From Haloferax sp. Atlit-12N (GTDB lineage: Archaea > Halobacteriota > Halobacteria > Halobacteriales > Haloferacaceae), in NCBI RefSeq assembly GCF_003383095.1, contig NZ_PSYW01000002.1, forward strand, positions 930,001-994,000: 64,000 nucleotides of DNA, read 5' to 3'. A program made the translations under genes and the position numbers. This document shows positions 35,510-45,184 of the stretch, piece by piece. The stretch's first letter is position 1. Each line of letters starts with the position of its first letter. The notes beneath the pieces are model-generated. The model was not told where the DNA came from. It saw only the letters and a program-made list of their open reading frames with translations, and searched no databases.

Positions 35510-38500
35510 TCACGGTCTCAACATCTTCAGGAGTTTCCAGAACATCTTGAACGGGAACGAGAGAATCTTTAACGGCATCTTAGCAACTTTCCATATGAGG
35601 AGGAGTATCCCGACGAACGCCACGAACAGGATTCCGAGTCCTGCGAGGATGTATTCAGTCGGGAGATACTCGTCGAGGATATCTCCAAGTGAGTATGCTG
35701 GTTCGGACCCACCAACAATTGCCGAAATCTTATCCGTATCGTGAACGACGGCCACCGACCGATGATAATTCGAATCGTGGGCTATCTTAGTCTCATACAC
35801 GAGGTCGCCCGTGCTTGGGTCGTGCATACGGTAGACGAGCGTGGGCGTGTCCGATGTGAGGTTCTCCGTGTTACCTTGTCGAGTCTGAAACTGGTGAAGG
35901 TGTCCTGAATCGTATTCAAGCGTCGAGAGGCGGTGAGAGGTCTTGTCGGACGGGTTGGCTGTGTAAAGTACTGTTTCGTCCGAGTTTGCCGTGGTTCCGT
36001 ATTGCCGAAGTTCATCACCAACTGTGGCGTACACACTCGTTCCATCGGAAGCAGCTGCTCGGAGGAGAGATTCTGACTCGACATACGACCAAGTGGTTTG
36101 ACCGTCGGTTCTGAATTCGAGATAGGATTCGCCCGAGGTCTGGTAGACATATCCTTGAGTAGTATGGTCGATGCGGGAGAGTGAGCCGCCGAAATCATCA
36201 GTACGGTTCGTCCCCTCATATACGAAGGTAGCCTCCAAGTCAGGGGCGTAAGCGGCTTGCTCAAGTTGCCCATCTTGGATACCCATCGAGTACGCCTGCA
36301 CGGGCACAGATTCGTATGTGTACATCTCGGTCAGCGAGTCCGAACTGAAGTCGAAGGAGTAGGTCTTGTCTGGTGTATTGAAGTAGAGGCTCGAATCGCC
36401 AGCGACTGCGAACCGACCGAGCTGGTAACTGGTGAGATTGAGTTTATGAGATTCAACGATATCGCCTGATGATGACTCAAGTGAGTAGGCTCGGACAGAA
36501 TCGTTGTCGCCGATAGTCAAAGCGTAGATGCGGTGGGCGGTCTCGTCAGAGGCGACTGCGATTGCTGACTCGTTTCCTGTTCCCGATGCGTTGAGTTCCG
36601 TCACCCAAGCGGTCTCGTTAGTACTTGGGTCTACAGCGTACACGGTGTCCTTGATTGGCTGTCCGTTCCTATCCTCGAAGGCAGTGAAGACGAGGAGGTC
36701 AGCGACTTCTTCAGGTGGACCACTCTCGGTTGTTTGGGCTGTTACATCGCCGACCATCATCGGTGGGGCGACCATCATCGACAGAACGAGTATCACGAGG
36801 ATGAGGGCGAACTGTTGCTGACCGCTTCTGAAGGCAAGCACGGCCACCAAGAGGAAGATGAGGAAACCGATGCCACCGACGCCGAACACGACAGCAAGCA
36901 CATCAGTTGTGCCATCATCTCCACCGCCGCCTGGGACGATTACTCCTACATCATCTCCGTCGTCCGTGGTTGTTTCATCGCCACCGTCATCCGTTGTTGT
37001 TTCAGTCGTTTCGTCTACGAGTGTCAAATCTACCTGCGTCGTATTGTTCTCAGAGATGGATACAGACTGTTGAGTGGTGTTGAATCCAGACTTGCTGACT
37101 TCGACCGTATAGGACTCTCCTGCAGTCAGTTCGTACTCAACTGGGGCAGTCGTGTTTTGTGCTGACCGAATCGTTTCTCCTGATGAGTCTGAGACTTGGA
37201 CAGACCAGTTTTCGAGCTCCGTTCCGCTGTCGTTGGTGACGCTGGTGATATTGAGCGTTCCAGTTCCAGCATATTCGATTGAGAAACTCTGAGTGTTTGT
37301 CTGGGCGTGGTAGACGGTCGTGTTGTTGATTCGCTGTGGTTGAAGTCCGAGACCATCTACCTCGATATCGTATGTCCCACCGTAGGCGTCGATATAATTA
37401 GGACCAAACTCAGCAGAGTCGTTCTGGTAGATTTTCGCTCCAGACTCGTTGTAGATGGAAATCTGGTATGAGTGGTCATACGAGTAGAGACTCGCTTTAT
37501 TGATGGAGACCTCATACTCTCCGACTGCGTAATATTCGAGACTACTCACCCACGAGTTCCGAAAAAAATCGTGCTCTAATTCTGCGGCGTTCCCTGTCTT
37601 TTCCGTGACGACTGTTCCAGTCGCCGTATCGAACTCGACATAGGTTTCGTTGATTTCGCCCTGTGCGGACGCATCTGGCTTGATGTAAGCGTTGACGATG
37701 AGCGTCCCGTTTGGCTTGACAGCTGCAGTTTGAAGCGAGCCTTGGTCGGTATATTCGATTTCGTAGACCGATTCGCCCGTGGAGCGGTTGACGATGTGCG
37801 TGTCCCACTCGTCCTCCGAACGCCCCTCGATGCGGACGCTGATGACGACATACTCATCCGTGGACGCATGGACGGTGTTATGAGTTTGATGAGCCACCTC
37901 AGAGATATTCTCGGTCTCGTAAGAGCTAGAAGCGTATTCTGCAGTCGTTGTGGTCGAGTAGTTACCTGTTCCATCATACGAGGCGTCGGAGACTGTGAGC
38001 GTCCCGTTTGCGTCGAGACTGTAGACTGTATCTTTAGAGATGGATTGCCGCTGGTGGTCGAGCGTAGTTAGGAGATTCCCAGATGGGTCAAGGGCAACAC
38101 GCTGACCTCCGCTGCCTGTTGTGTTGATGAGTTCGCCAGTAGTTGCGTTGAGCTTGTATAACTCGTAATTCGAGGCGACATAGACATATTCGCCGTTTCC
38201 GACCACAGCAGAGCGGGCTGACCCTTCTGTATTGCCGATATCTTCGTTTCTGACTGAGGTCTGCCAGAGGACTGTGCCTGTTTCGTTGTATGCCGTGATT
38301 TCGGTGGAGTTAGAGCCGCCCCAGTTGGTTGCGTTGAGCCACGCAATATTGGCCGTCGTCTTTGCGTCTGTTTCGTTGCCAACTGGCTCAGTGTCGTTGA
38401 CGGAATCCATCGCTGCCGCACCGACGATAGCCGCACCCCCGACCATCGCAACGAAGAACAGTCCGATGACTACGAGTGTTAGTTGTTCGCCGATACTCAA

Positions 38501-38521
38501 ATTTCTAAGAAAACTTGTCAT
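35510..38521 (-). CDS. Large membrane glycoprotein with two propeller-like halves
   Basis: 1003 residues, many N-glycosylation sequons. An N-terminal helix (about 12-37) precedes an outer part with PQQ-like strands (VYVASNYELYKLNATTGEL) and a PEGA-like beta domain (SYTVEVSKSGFNTTQQSVSIS). In the middle is a helix FLIFLLVAVLAF followed by a signal-peptide-like FALILVILVLSMMVAPP. A second outer part again has propeller strands (KDTVYAVDPSTNETAW), and a last helix sits at the C-terminus with a basic tail. It looks like two surface proteins fused. A host-contact or spike role is inference. Confidence 0.75.
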   Translation of the reverse strand: MTSFLRNLSIGEQLTLVVIGLFFVAMVGGAAIVGAAAMDSVNDTEPVGNETDAKTTANIAWLNATNWGGSNSTEITAYNETGTVLWQTSVRNEDIGNTEGSARSAVVGNGEYVYVASNYELYKLNATTGELINTTGSGGQRVALDPSGNLLTTLDHQRQSISKDTVYSLDANGTLTVSDASYDGTGNYSTTTTAEYASSSYETENISEVAHQTHNTVHASTDEYVVISVRIEGRSEDEWDTHIVNRSTGESVYEIEYTDQGSLQTAAVKPNGTLIVNAYIKPDASAQGEINETYVEFDTATGTVVTEKTGNAAELEHDFFRNSWVSSLEYYAVGEYEVSINKASLYSYDHSYQISIYNESGAKIYQNDSAEFGPNYIDAYGGTYDIEVDGLGLQPQRINNTTVYHAQTNTQSFSIEYAGTGTLNITSVTNDSGTELENWSVQVSDSSGETIRSAQNTTAPVEYELTAGESYTVEVSKSGFNTTQQSVSISENNTTQVDLTLVDETTETTTDDGGDETTTDDGDDVGVIVPGGGGDDGTTDVLAVVFGVGGIGFLIFLLVAVLAFRSGQQQFALILVILVLSMMVAPPMMVGDVTAQTTESGPPEEVADLLVFTAFEDRNGQPIKDTVYAVDPSTNETAWVTELNASGTGNESAIAVASDETAHRIYALTIGDNDSVRAYSLESSSGDIVESHKLNLTSYQLGRFAVAGDSSLYFNTPDKTYSFDFSSDSLTEMYTYESVPVQAYSMGIQDGQLEQAAYAPDLEATFVYEGTNRTDDFGGSLSRIDHTTQGYVYQTSGESYLEFRTDGQTTWSYVESESLLRAAASDGTSVYATVGDELRQYGTTANSDETVLYTANPSDKTSHRLSTLEYDSGHLHQFQTRQGNTENLTSDTPTLVYRMHDPSTGDLVYETKIAHDSNYHRSVAVVHDTDKISAIVGGSEPAYSLGDILDEYLPTEYILAGLGILFVAFVGILLLIWKVAKMPLKILSFPFKMFWKLLKMLRP

Positions 38522-38580
38522 ACTTATATTAACTTATTTACAACACTAAATATTTAGTCCCTGACAGTAACTATTTAAGT

Positions 38581-38799
38581 ATGACTGAGACTGATTCAAG
38601 AAAATCAAAATCGACGCCACGGGACAAAATCTATGCTGTCATCCACAAGACGGACAAAATTCAGCTAACTGTTGAAATCGTCCAAGACGAGGTTGATGAA
38701 GACCTTTCTGCGTTTACTGTATCACACGCTCTGCACGGGTTGTGGGAAGAGGATGTGCTAGCTCACAAAGAGAACAGCCCATACTGGTATGTGAAATAG
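38581..38799 (+). CDS. Small winged-helix-like regulator
   Basis: 72 residues. DKIYAVIHKTDKIQLTVEIVQDEVDEDLSAFTVSHALHGLWEEDVLAH has a winged-helix pattern with a recognition helix around residues 45-58. It is divergent from the large glycoprotein gene with 59 bp between the starts, so it probably controls that shared promoter and perhaps the structural block to its right. The start follows directly after an AT-rich CTATTTAAGT, so it is probably leaderless. Confidence 0.6.
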   Translation: MTETDSRKSKSTPRDKIYAVIHKTDKIQLTVEIVQDEVDEDLSAFTVSHALHGLWEEDVLAHKENSPYWYVK

Positions 38800-38870
38800 T
38801 TCGCTCATGCGTGCGTCCAATATATCAAATTACGGTAACACTTTTAGTGGTAGAAAGTATATAGTTTCCT

Positions 38871-40145
38871 ATGGGTAATTACCTAAATAAACTTAATCCA
38901 AATTCGTCTACTGCCTCTGGTAGTGGCGATGACGGCCCAAGTCGTATCGCACAAACAGGTGTCCTCGCTCTTATCGGGATGTTGGTTGTCAGCCTCTTCG
39001 CTGGACCAGCCGCCGCTGCTTCCGTGACAGGGATTCAGGTTGCAGAACCAATATATGATGAGACAAGTGGAGAATACACCGCATATCCTAGCTTAACTGT
39101 GGATAACGCCACAACAGGAGAGACTGAAACGATTACAGTTGATTCAGGGACTGGCGACCTCACTCTGAACGAGTCGGGCGTACTGGTAACTGGCGGTGCT
39201 CCTCTCTCAATTAACAATATCACAGATAACGGGGACGGTACATATGATATCGTAGTTGAGTTCACATCCGATGTGAGCAGCTCAACGAGTTTCAATATCG
39301 CTACGCCGTTCACCGTCTCTGAAGGTGGTGAAGCAACGGTTAGTGTTGCTAACACATCCTACTCGGATACTTTCCAGTACTCCGAGGCAACAGGTACTTT
39401 CGAAATCGGTAGTCTCTCGACTTCCGACGGTACTACCTTCGAGAACCTTAGTGGCGAGCAACTCGTCATCGAAGACTCGAACGGAACTGAGGTAGTCAAC
39501 ACGACTAACTTCAGCGAGAATTACAGTACCGAACTCGCTTCTGGTGAGGATTACACAGTACGGCACTCTGCCGACCACTACGACGAATCCTCGACGGTAT
39601 ACAGCATCTCGTACAACAACACGACGACTGCTGACCTTACCTTCCAGCGCACGCAGGTAGACTATGAGTTTACAGTCGAGAACAACGGTTCGGCTCTCGA
39701 ATCCTTCGATATCAACCTCTACGATGGTTCAAGTATCGGCGATAACGAGTCCGCTGTTGCGTCTGCAACTGTCACAAGTAACGACAGCAACACAGTGACT
39801 TTCACTGGTCTCGATGATGGTTCCACATACACTCGTGAAATCGTCTACACGGACGCTGACGGTAACGAGACGACCTACACGGAGACCTTCACCGTAGATA
39901 GCTCTCAGGCTACAAACGGCACGGTCTCCCAGACAATCGATGTAGCGACTGATTCCTCTTCGGATGACAGCGGCTTCATCGGTAGTGTTGGTGACTTCAA
40001 CAACCCGCTCAGCGGACTCGGCGACCAGATTCCAGATGACCCTGTAGTCCTTGTACTCACGGTCATCGCTGGATTCGTTGCGACTGTTGGAACGCTCTTC
40101 ACTCTCCTCTGGGTGAAGAACGGTCTCAAGTTCAACAACCTCTAG
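38871..40145 (+). CDS. Secreted, C-terminally anchored surface protein (spike-like)
   Basis: 424 residues. A cytosolic start (MGNYLNKLNPNSST) is followed by a signal helix LALIGMLVVSLFAGPAAAA, about 330 residues of beta-rich, Thr/Ser/Asn-rich outer chain, and a C-terminal helix VLVLTVIAGFVATVGTLFTLLW. This is the build of pleomorphic-virus spike proteins, but no sequence family was recognised. It is the first gene of a same-strand block to 44009. Its TATA-like GTATATAG lies a few bases before the ATG. Confidence 0.7.
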   Translation: MGNYLNKLNPNSSTASGSGDDGPSRIAQTGVLALIGMLVVSLFAGPAAAASVTGIQVAEPIYDETSGEYTAYPSLTVDNATTGETETITVDSGTGDLTLNESGVLVTGGAPLSINNITDNGDGTYDIVVEFTSDVSSSTSFNIATPFTVSEGGEATVSVANTSYSDTFQYSEATGTFEIGSLSTSDGTTFENLSGEQLVIEDSNGTEVVNTTNFSENYSTELASGEDYTVRHSADHYDESSTVYSISYNNTTTADLTFQRTQVDYEFTVENNGSALESFDINLYDGSSIGDNESAVASATVTSNDSNTVTFTGLDDGSTYTREIVYTDADGNETTYTETFTVDSSQATNGTVSQTIDVATDSSSDDSGFIGSVGDFNNPLSGLGDQIPDDPVVLVLTVIAGFVATVGTLFTLLWVKNGLKFNNL

Positions 40146-40178
40146 AATAGTTGCTTAACCACCCGTAACAGGGTTTTC

Positions 40179-40223
40179 GGCGTGCTGGTGCTTCCACCTG
40201 AGTTCGATTCTTAGGGCGTCTCT
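40179..40223 (+). other. T-arm-like intergenic hairpin E1
   Basis: GGCGTGCTGGTGCTTCCAC is followed by the hairpin CTGAG-TTCGATT-CTTAG and GGCGTCTC. The loop TTCGATT is the standard tRNA T-loop. Two other copies (45491 and 46371) keep the GCGTGCTGG start and the loop, while the stem bases differ but still pair. It sits in the 110-bp gap between the spike-like gene and the small membrane gene. Confidence 0.6.
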
Positions 40224-40255
40224 CAACAACCAAAACATAAAATAAGTGATATAAT

Positions 40256-40513
40256 ATGATTCAAGAATTTCTCAACTCAACGGAAGCACCTGGAAAAGCA
40301 TCGTGGACGAGCGACAAGATGCTCGCTTTCATCGCAGTCTTAGTTACATCAGCGATGATGTTCTTCGTCGGGCTTGCTGTCCTTGCTCCTGAGGCGGTCA
40401 AGACTATCGGATTTGCTGTACTCGGGATTGGCGGGTCTATCCTCAGCGTGATTGCTGTAATCGTACTGCTCTACAACTTCAATAAAATCCTCAAAGAAAC
40501 TGGGTTCCGCTAA
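40256..40513 (+). CDS. Small two-helix membrane protein
   Basis: 85 residues with helices at about 24-46 and 51-75, and polar ends (MIQEFLNSTEAPGKASWTSDK, NFNKILKETGFR). It resembles the small matrix-type membrane proteins of vesicle-like archaeal viruses in size and place (after the spike, before the ATPase), but no family match is claimed. The T-arm-like hairpin lies in its leader. Confidence 0.65.
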   Translation: MIQEFLNSTEAPGKASWTSDKMLAFIAVLVTSAMMFFVGLAVLAPEAVKTIGFAVLGIGGSILSVIAVIVLLYNFNKILKETGFR

Positions 40514-40523
40514 GTGATTCAAC

Positions 40524-42251
40524 ATGACTTCTCACAATCTACTCTCGCTTCTGGCTGTTCTCCTCATCTTGATGACGACCGTGACGGGTGCGGTCGGGAC
40601 TGTAGCCGCTTCTCCGTCACCGTCTGGTGATGTAGTCGCTGATGATGTACAGTTCCAACAGGAGACGCCGACGCCTGACAACGACACGGCGGACAATTCA
40701 ACGAACAACACGACCTCGACGGCCACTCCAACTGAGACAGGAGACTTCGCAGGCACGAACGATTCTGGTGATTCAGGCGACTCGGGAGATACCGTTGTGG
40801 TGCAAGTCGGCGATGGTGACGATTCTGATTCATCCTCGAACGAGTCTAACTCGACAGCGGCAGGAGATGACGAGCCGCCGTTCAACACAAGCAAAGCAGA
40901 ACACGAGTTCAATAACGGCATCTTCCTGAACGAACTCTCCCACAATCAGACGCACGCTCAGTTCCAGATTTACAATCCGACGAACGACACGGAGTGGGTA
41001 GTCACGAACAACAACGCAGGGCAGGAGCCACGCATCAAGTCCTACGAGTTGGAACCAGGCGAGTCGAAGACTCTAACGACACCAACAACAGGCAATTTGC
41101 TCGGATGGGCTGTTTCAGTTACCTCGACGGAATCCATCCAATCTATAGAGACAGGCGCACAGTACAACATCCAATACACAGCTCTCGTCATCAACTGGAA
41201 CCCTGCGGGAGATATGGGTCCGCTCATCGGCATCATCGGTGGGATTGTGATTATCTTGATGTTCGTTGCTGTCCTCAAATTCAACCTTCGAGTGGGCAAG
41301 GTTGCGATTCCGCTCGCTGGTCAATCTCTCCGTGGTATCTACCAAGATGAAGACTTACCAAGCCGTGACGACCCGTACTCGAAACAAGCCAAAGACCTCG
41401 TTCATGGATTCGGTCTCTTAGGGATTCTCGGGTTCAATTGGTTCATCGGCGTCTTGGCGTTCTGGGATATGTATCCAATCGCCTTCTTCTGGAAACTCCT
41501 CGCCAACCCGCCGTTTGTTGGGCAGTGGTTTGACCCGAGTACGCTTGTCTTGCTGAGTGAAATCTATTCGAACCTGATGGTCTACTGGGCGTACAATACA
41601 GTTCTGTTCATCGCCTTTGTATGGGTCATCGGCAAGTGGTATCTCCGACGGAACGGAACATATCTCCACGATATCGACCCTGCTATTGGCGACCTCGATT
41701 ATGCTCCGTGGCTTCTCAGTCCGAGTCGAGAAGCTGACCTGCAGGTGTACAAGCGGCTTAGTGAGAGTGACTCTGCTCCAACACAGTTCGTGGAAATCAG
41801 TAAGAAACGATTGATGGAGGTGAATCTGAATACTGACCGAAAGGCGTATGTAGTATCTCACTACGACCCGAAAGAAAATATCGCATATATAGTGATGGAA
41901 GATGTGGACCCTGCAAAACTCGCACGCTCGGGCAAGCAAGCTGAGGTTGCTGAATACTTCCGCTCGATGTACACGGTCCTATCTGACGAAGTATGGCACT
42001 GGGCGAAGAAGTGGGGTCGTCAGCTGAAAGCCATCGATAGTGCCCGCATCGAGGGCGAGCTGATGGAGGGTGCTCAACAGAAAGATGAGTGGATGCGAGA
42101 AGACCTCTCTGAGACGAATCACGAGGAGATAGTAACGAAAGAGAAGACGGTCGAACAAGACCTCAAAGAACAACTTGGGGAAGTCGAAGGTCTCACCGAC
42201 TCACCATCTGACAATTCCCAAAATAGCCAAACGGCTGGTGGTAGCAGATGA
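40524..42251 (+). CDS. Large membrane protein of the structural block
   Basis: 575 residues. A signal peptide (LLSLLAVLLILMTTVTGAVGTVAA), a long Thr/Asp/Asn linker with sequons to about residue 120, an outer domain, then helices near 230-255, 295-320 and 360-385. A cytosolic C-terminal 190 residues follow, from LQVYKRLSESD on, with an amphipathic, charged tail. It overlaps the ATPase gene by 4 bp. The layout suggests a trans-envelope protein whose inner part works with the ATPase. No known family. Confidence 0.65.
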   Translation: MTSHNLLSLLAVLLILMTTVTGAVGTVAASPSPSGDVVADDVQFQQETPTPDNDTADNSTNNTTSTATPTETGDFAGTNDSGDSGDSGDTVVVQVGDGDDSDSSSNESNSTAAGDDEPPFNTSKAEHEFNNGIFLNELSHNQTHAQFQIYNPTNDTEWVVTNNNAGQEPRIKSYELEPGESKTLTTPTTGNLLGWAVSVTSTESIQSIETGAQYNIQYTALVINWNPAGDMGPLIGIIGGIVIILMFVAVLKFNLRVGKVAIPLAGQSLRGIYQDEDLPSRDDPYSKQAKDLVHGFGLLGILGFNWFIGVLAFWDMYPIAFFWKLLANPPFVGQWFDPSTLVLLSEIYSNLMVYWAYNTVLFIAFVWVIGKWYLRRNGTYLHDIDPAIGDLDYAPWLLSPSREADLQVYKRLSESDSAPTQFVEISKKRLMEVNLNTDRKAYVVSHYDPKENIAYIVMEDVDPAKLARSGKQAEVAEYFRSMYTVLSDEVWHWAKKWGRQLKAIDSARIEGELMEGAQQKDEWMREDLSETNHEEIVTKEKTVEQDLKEQLGEVEGLTDSPSDNSQNSQTAGGSR

Positions 42252-43642
42252 CCACTTCAAATTCAGGTGGAGGGTATAATCAAGGTCGAACAGCGTCAGA
42301 TATGCGAGATGAGGTTGAAGGGAAAGACGATGCCAACCACCTCTACGAGTGGGCCGTCAAAGTCCTCGATGAAGAACTCTCTCGGATTCTTGCGGATAAG
42401 AAAGAAGCGTGGAGAGAGTGGAAGGATACCGTCGCCACGACAGATATCCCGTATGAGGAGACGAAAGAATACCGCCGAATAGTGTCGAAGGCGACGACGC
42501 TGAACGCAACACAAGCCGCTAAATCTGAGCGGATGATGCTCCTCAAGTACTTCACTTCTCGTGCAGAATCACCTGAACTCAAACACACCCGCCTCTGGAA
42601 GTGGCTGATTGAGTATGTCTCTCCGTCTGAAGACGACTATGTAACCCAGTATCTCTCGGGTGATATGGGTGCAGGGAAGACTGACTTCGCTATTTTTGAA
42701 GCGGAACTCTGGAAACTCTCACACCCTGACGGCGTAATTCTCTCTAACATCACGAGTCTGCGACAGGCGACGACGGTCGAGAATATGGACGAACTCGATG
42801 AGTGGATAGAGAACAATCCAGATACAGAGTTCTTCTTTGTCTTTGACGAGGCAAACAAGCACGCTTCAGGGACTGGTGATTCGTCAGCGGTTGAAGACCA
42901 GCTCTTCCCGATGGTGACTTTCATCAGAAAGAACGATGGAAACATGGTCATCATCGGCCACGGCACCAAGGATATCCACAAGTGGGTGAGAGAGTTGTGC
43001 GATTTCGTCTACAAAGATTCGAAGAAGGTTGCCAAATTCTACAAGACGATTGGTTCCGATGGCGAGCCTGAAGGACAGTTCAAAACACTCCGAAACATCC
43101 CGCCGACGAAATACGACTTCGATACGAACGAGGTTACAGACTGGTCGTGGAGTGAGGACTCTGCGATAAAGTGTATCGGAGAAAACAAAGAAGGCGACCG
43201 TTGTGGGACGATGATTCATATCCCATACGGGGAAGAGCCTGAGTACTTCTGCGACCGTCACAAGGGACAGAATTCACCACACCCAGATGTGCCCGCAGCA
43301 GAGTTAGAAGATACGCCGTTTGAATCGACCGAATCTGAACGCTCTGAATCTTCTGACGACGCCCCAAGCGAACCTGTGCTCTCTGACAGTTCCGAGTCAG
43401 ATGTTGAAGATGACGCCGATGAGACCGCTGAGGAAGTTCGTGATTCGGCTGATGTAGAAGAAAACCCTACCTCGAACGATTCAGCAGGCGACGAATACAC
43501 GGTTGGGAACATCCCGCCAGATGGATGGGCGAAGATATTCGATAAGAGCGGTCTCCACAAAGACCACATCGACTCGTGGGAGATGGTCGAGGAAATCCTC
43601 AACGACAGAGAACTGAGTGATTTGAAGCGGATGATGGAGTGA
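42248..43642 (+). CDS. P-loop ATPase of the structural block
   Basis: 464 residues. Walker A is SGDMGAGKT (residues 137-145) and Walker B FFFVFDEANK (196-203, Asp200-Glu201), in an additional-strand (HerA/FtsK- or Zot-like) setting. Residues 308-338 hold a likely zinc site (KCIGENKEGDRCG, CDRH). The C-terminal 100 residues are a long acidic linker plus a small helical end (KSGLHKDHIDSWEMVEEIL). In membrane-enveloped haloviruses a single ATPase of this type follows the spike genes. It is paralogous to 48889-49770. Confidence 0.8.
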   Translation: MTTSNSGGGYNQGRTASDMRDEVEGKDDANHLYEWAVKVLDEELSRILADKKEAWREWKDTVATTDIPYEETKEYRRIVSKATTLNATQAAKSERMMLLKYFTSRAESPELKHTRLWKWLIEYVSPSEDDYVTQYLSGDMGAGKTDFAIFEAELWKLSHPDGVILSNITSLRQATTVENMDELDEWIENNPDTEFFFVFDEANKHASGTGDSSAVEDQLFPMVTFIRKNDGNMVIIGHGTKDIHKWVRELCDFVYKDSKKVAKFYKTIGSDGEPEGQFKTLRNIPPTKYDFDTNEVTDWSWSEDSAIKCIGENKEGDRCGTMIHIPYGEEPEYFCDRHKGQNSPHPDVPAAELEDTPFESTESERSESSDDAPSEPVLSDSSESDVEDDADETAEEVRDSADVEENPTSNDSAGDEYTVGNIPPDGWAKIFDKSGLHKDHIDSWEMVEEILNDRELSDLKRMME

Positions 43643-43691
43643 CCGTCTCGTGGGATGATATTTTAAATCAGTTCAGAAAATAGACGAGTCT

Positions 43692-44009
43692 ATGCAACTT
43701 CCGAGCTGGACTCTCTCAGGAATCATCGCTCTTCTGCTTGGCCTGTATGTTGCTAATCAAATTCGAGGGCAAGACCACGGTGCAGACCAACCACAACATC
43801 CTAACTCTGGAGAATTCATCACCGAGGACAACGACTTCTGGCGGTGGCTCCTGAGCGGTCTAGGAGTGGCGGCGATTACGGCGTATCTTGTTCCGAGAGC
43901 CACACCTGCGGTCAACAGCACGCTTCAGAACATCTCACCGATGATGATGGTCGCTATCGGTATCTGGGGACTCGTCTTCTTGAGGGAAGCTTTCGACAGA
44001 CTCGACTGA
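43692..44009 (+). CDS. Small membrane protein
   Basis: 105 residues: an N-terminal helix LSGIIALLLGLYVANQI, a polar stretch (RGQDHGADQPQHPNSGEFITEDNDF), then two helices (LLSGLGVAAITAYLVP, MMMVAIGIWGLVFLREAF). It is 49 bp after the ATPase, last in the plus-strand block. Unknown family. Confidence 0.6.
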   Translation: MQLPSWTLSGIIALLLGLYVANQIRGQDHGADQPQHPNSGEFITEDNDFWRWLLSGLGVAAITAYLVPRATPAVNSTLQNISPMMMVAIGIWGLVFLREAFDRLD

Positions 44010-44021
44010 CGATAGTGCCTC

Positions 44022-44873
44022 TTAGCCGACTTCCATGAGTTCAAACGCTATCTCCCGAGTCTTCTCCATATCTTCTAACTCCCACTCTTGAGCGTAATTG
44101 AGTTCCTGGATGAGTTGGTCTTCCTCGATGGGGAACACACGGAACGAGAACTTCATCTGTCCCGTTGAGCGTCTACTGAATCCATCAATAGCGATGAATC
44201 GAGGGCCATCAGAATCCGAATCTCGCACACAGAATCGTGAGTCGAACGGGCTTGTCACTCGAATCGACTTCTCGCCTTTTTCAATCTGATTGATTTCCTC
44301 GACAGAGAAGAAGTCCTTGAGAACGGTGATGTTGTCATACGAGAACCGACAGACACGACCTCGCTCAAACCCGAGTTCTCGAAACCGCTTGATTCGGTCA
44401 ATTGGATGTGGGCGGTACTGAGATAATCGTTCCCGCAGAGATTTCGGTCGATTCTGCTCGGCGATGTATCCTACCTGTCGGCCCTTTCGTTGGACAGATG
44501 TTCCGAGATTCTCGTATAGGCTACTCTGATTTGCGGGGAGAGAGTCCTTCGCATCTATCCACTTTCGGTCGAGGAGTTCAATTGCTTCCGTGAGGTCTGA
44601 TGGTGAGAGTGTACTGTTCTTCCGTTCCGTCAGTCGGTCCACATAGTCATCGACGGTCTCGATGGTGTTCTGCTGTTTCTCGGTAGTCAGTTCTGAAGAT
44701 TTGTACCACGCTCTATCAATTCCGCTTGCAGCTGAGGCGATGTTGTCGAACCAGTCGTTACGGTCTCGGTTGTCTCGACGCCGTGCCTCAAACCAAGAAA
44801 CAAGGAGAGCAACAGCTGCAGGGAGAAGTAGAGAAGAGACGAGGATTTGAATCCACGATGGAGATTGAGCCAT
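44022..44873 (-). CDS. Membrane-anchored protein, paralogue of the zinc-ribbon pair
   Basis: 283 residues. One N-terminal helix (ILVSSLLLPAAVALLVSWF) leads to a soluble part starting RRRDNRDRNDWFDNIASAASGIDRAWYKS. That start resembles the matching part of the 469-residue protein at 52596-54005 (KKDWLNRVERTANGVQNAWEYS), followed in both by a charged coiled-coil-like stretch. Unlike that protein it has no zinc ribbon at the end. It is divergent from the 45185 operon across composite repeat A. Confidence 0.6.
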   Translation of the reverse strand: MAQSPSWIQILVSSLLLPAAVALLVSWFEARRRDNRDRNDWFDNIASAASGIDRAWYKSSELTTEKQQNTIETVDDYVDRLTERKNSTLSPSDLTEAIELLDRKWIDAKDSLPANQSSLYENLGTSVQRKGRQVGYIAEQNRPKSLRERLSQYRPHPIDRIKRFRELGFERGRVCRFSYDNITVLKDFFSVEEINQIEKGEKSIRVTSPFDSRFCVRDSDSDGPRFIAIDGFSRRSTGQMKFSFRVFPIEEDQLIQELNYAQEWELEDMEKTREIAFELMEVG

Positions 44874-44946
44874 CTTAGTTGACGCTCACGCTGGTAGTGT
44901 TTCAATTCTTCCCACCAATATTCTGAAGCCAAACTCGGATGAGCGT

Positions 44947-45120
44947 CTTAACCAACAGCATATCTCGTCTGGCGGAGTTGTTGGTTAAGAGAACACAGGC
45001 TCGCTCCCGTGTACTTCTCAGCGCCTCTATCTTCTGTTTTCGGAGAGTGCGGGGTCAGTATCGTATGAATTTGAGGAGTAGAACAGTTCTCTGGCGTCCC
45101 GAAGCCGACCTGTGCTCTCT
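44947..45120. repeat. Composite repeat A
   Basis: A 174-bp gene-free structure. It opens with an inverted pair CTTAACCAAC (44947-44956) and GTTGGTTAAG (44980-44989). Then the 23-bp sequence appears twice as an inverted pair: GAGAACACAGG at 44989-44999 and its partner CCTGTGCTCTC at 45109-45119. The two ends can pair, making a long stem. Copy B at 61351-61533 has the same order and spacing with changed bases. The right arm is a perfect 24-bp inverted match of 48142-48165. Confidence 0.8.
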
Positions 45121-45184
45121 AAGAGTTTATTTCATGGTTTTGTGGTTGGAAAGTTTTATAAGGGTGGGGCACATATGTAGGGAT

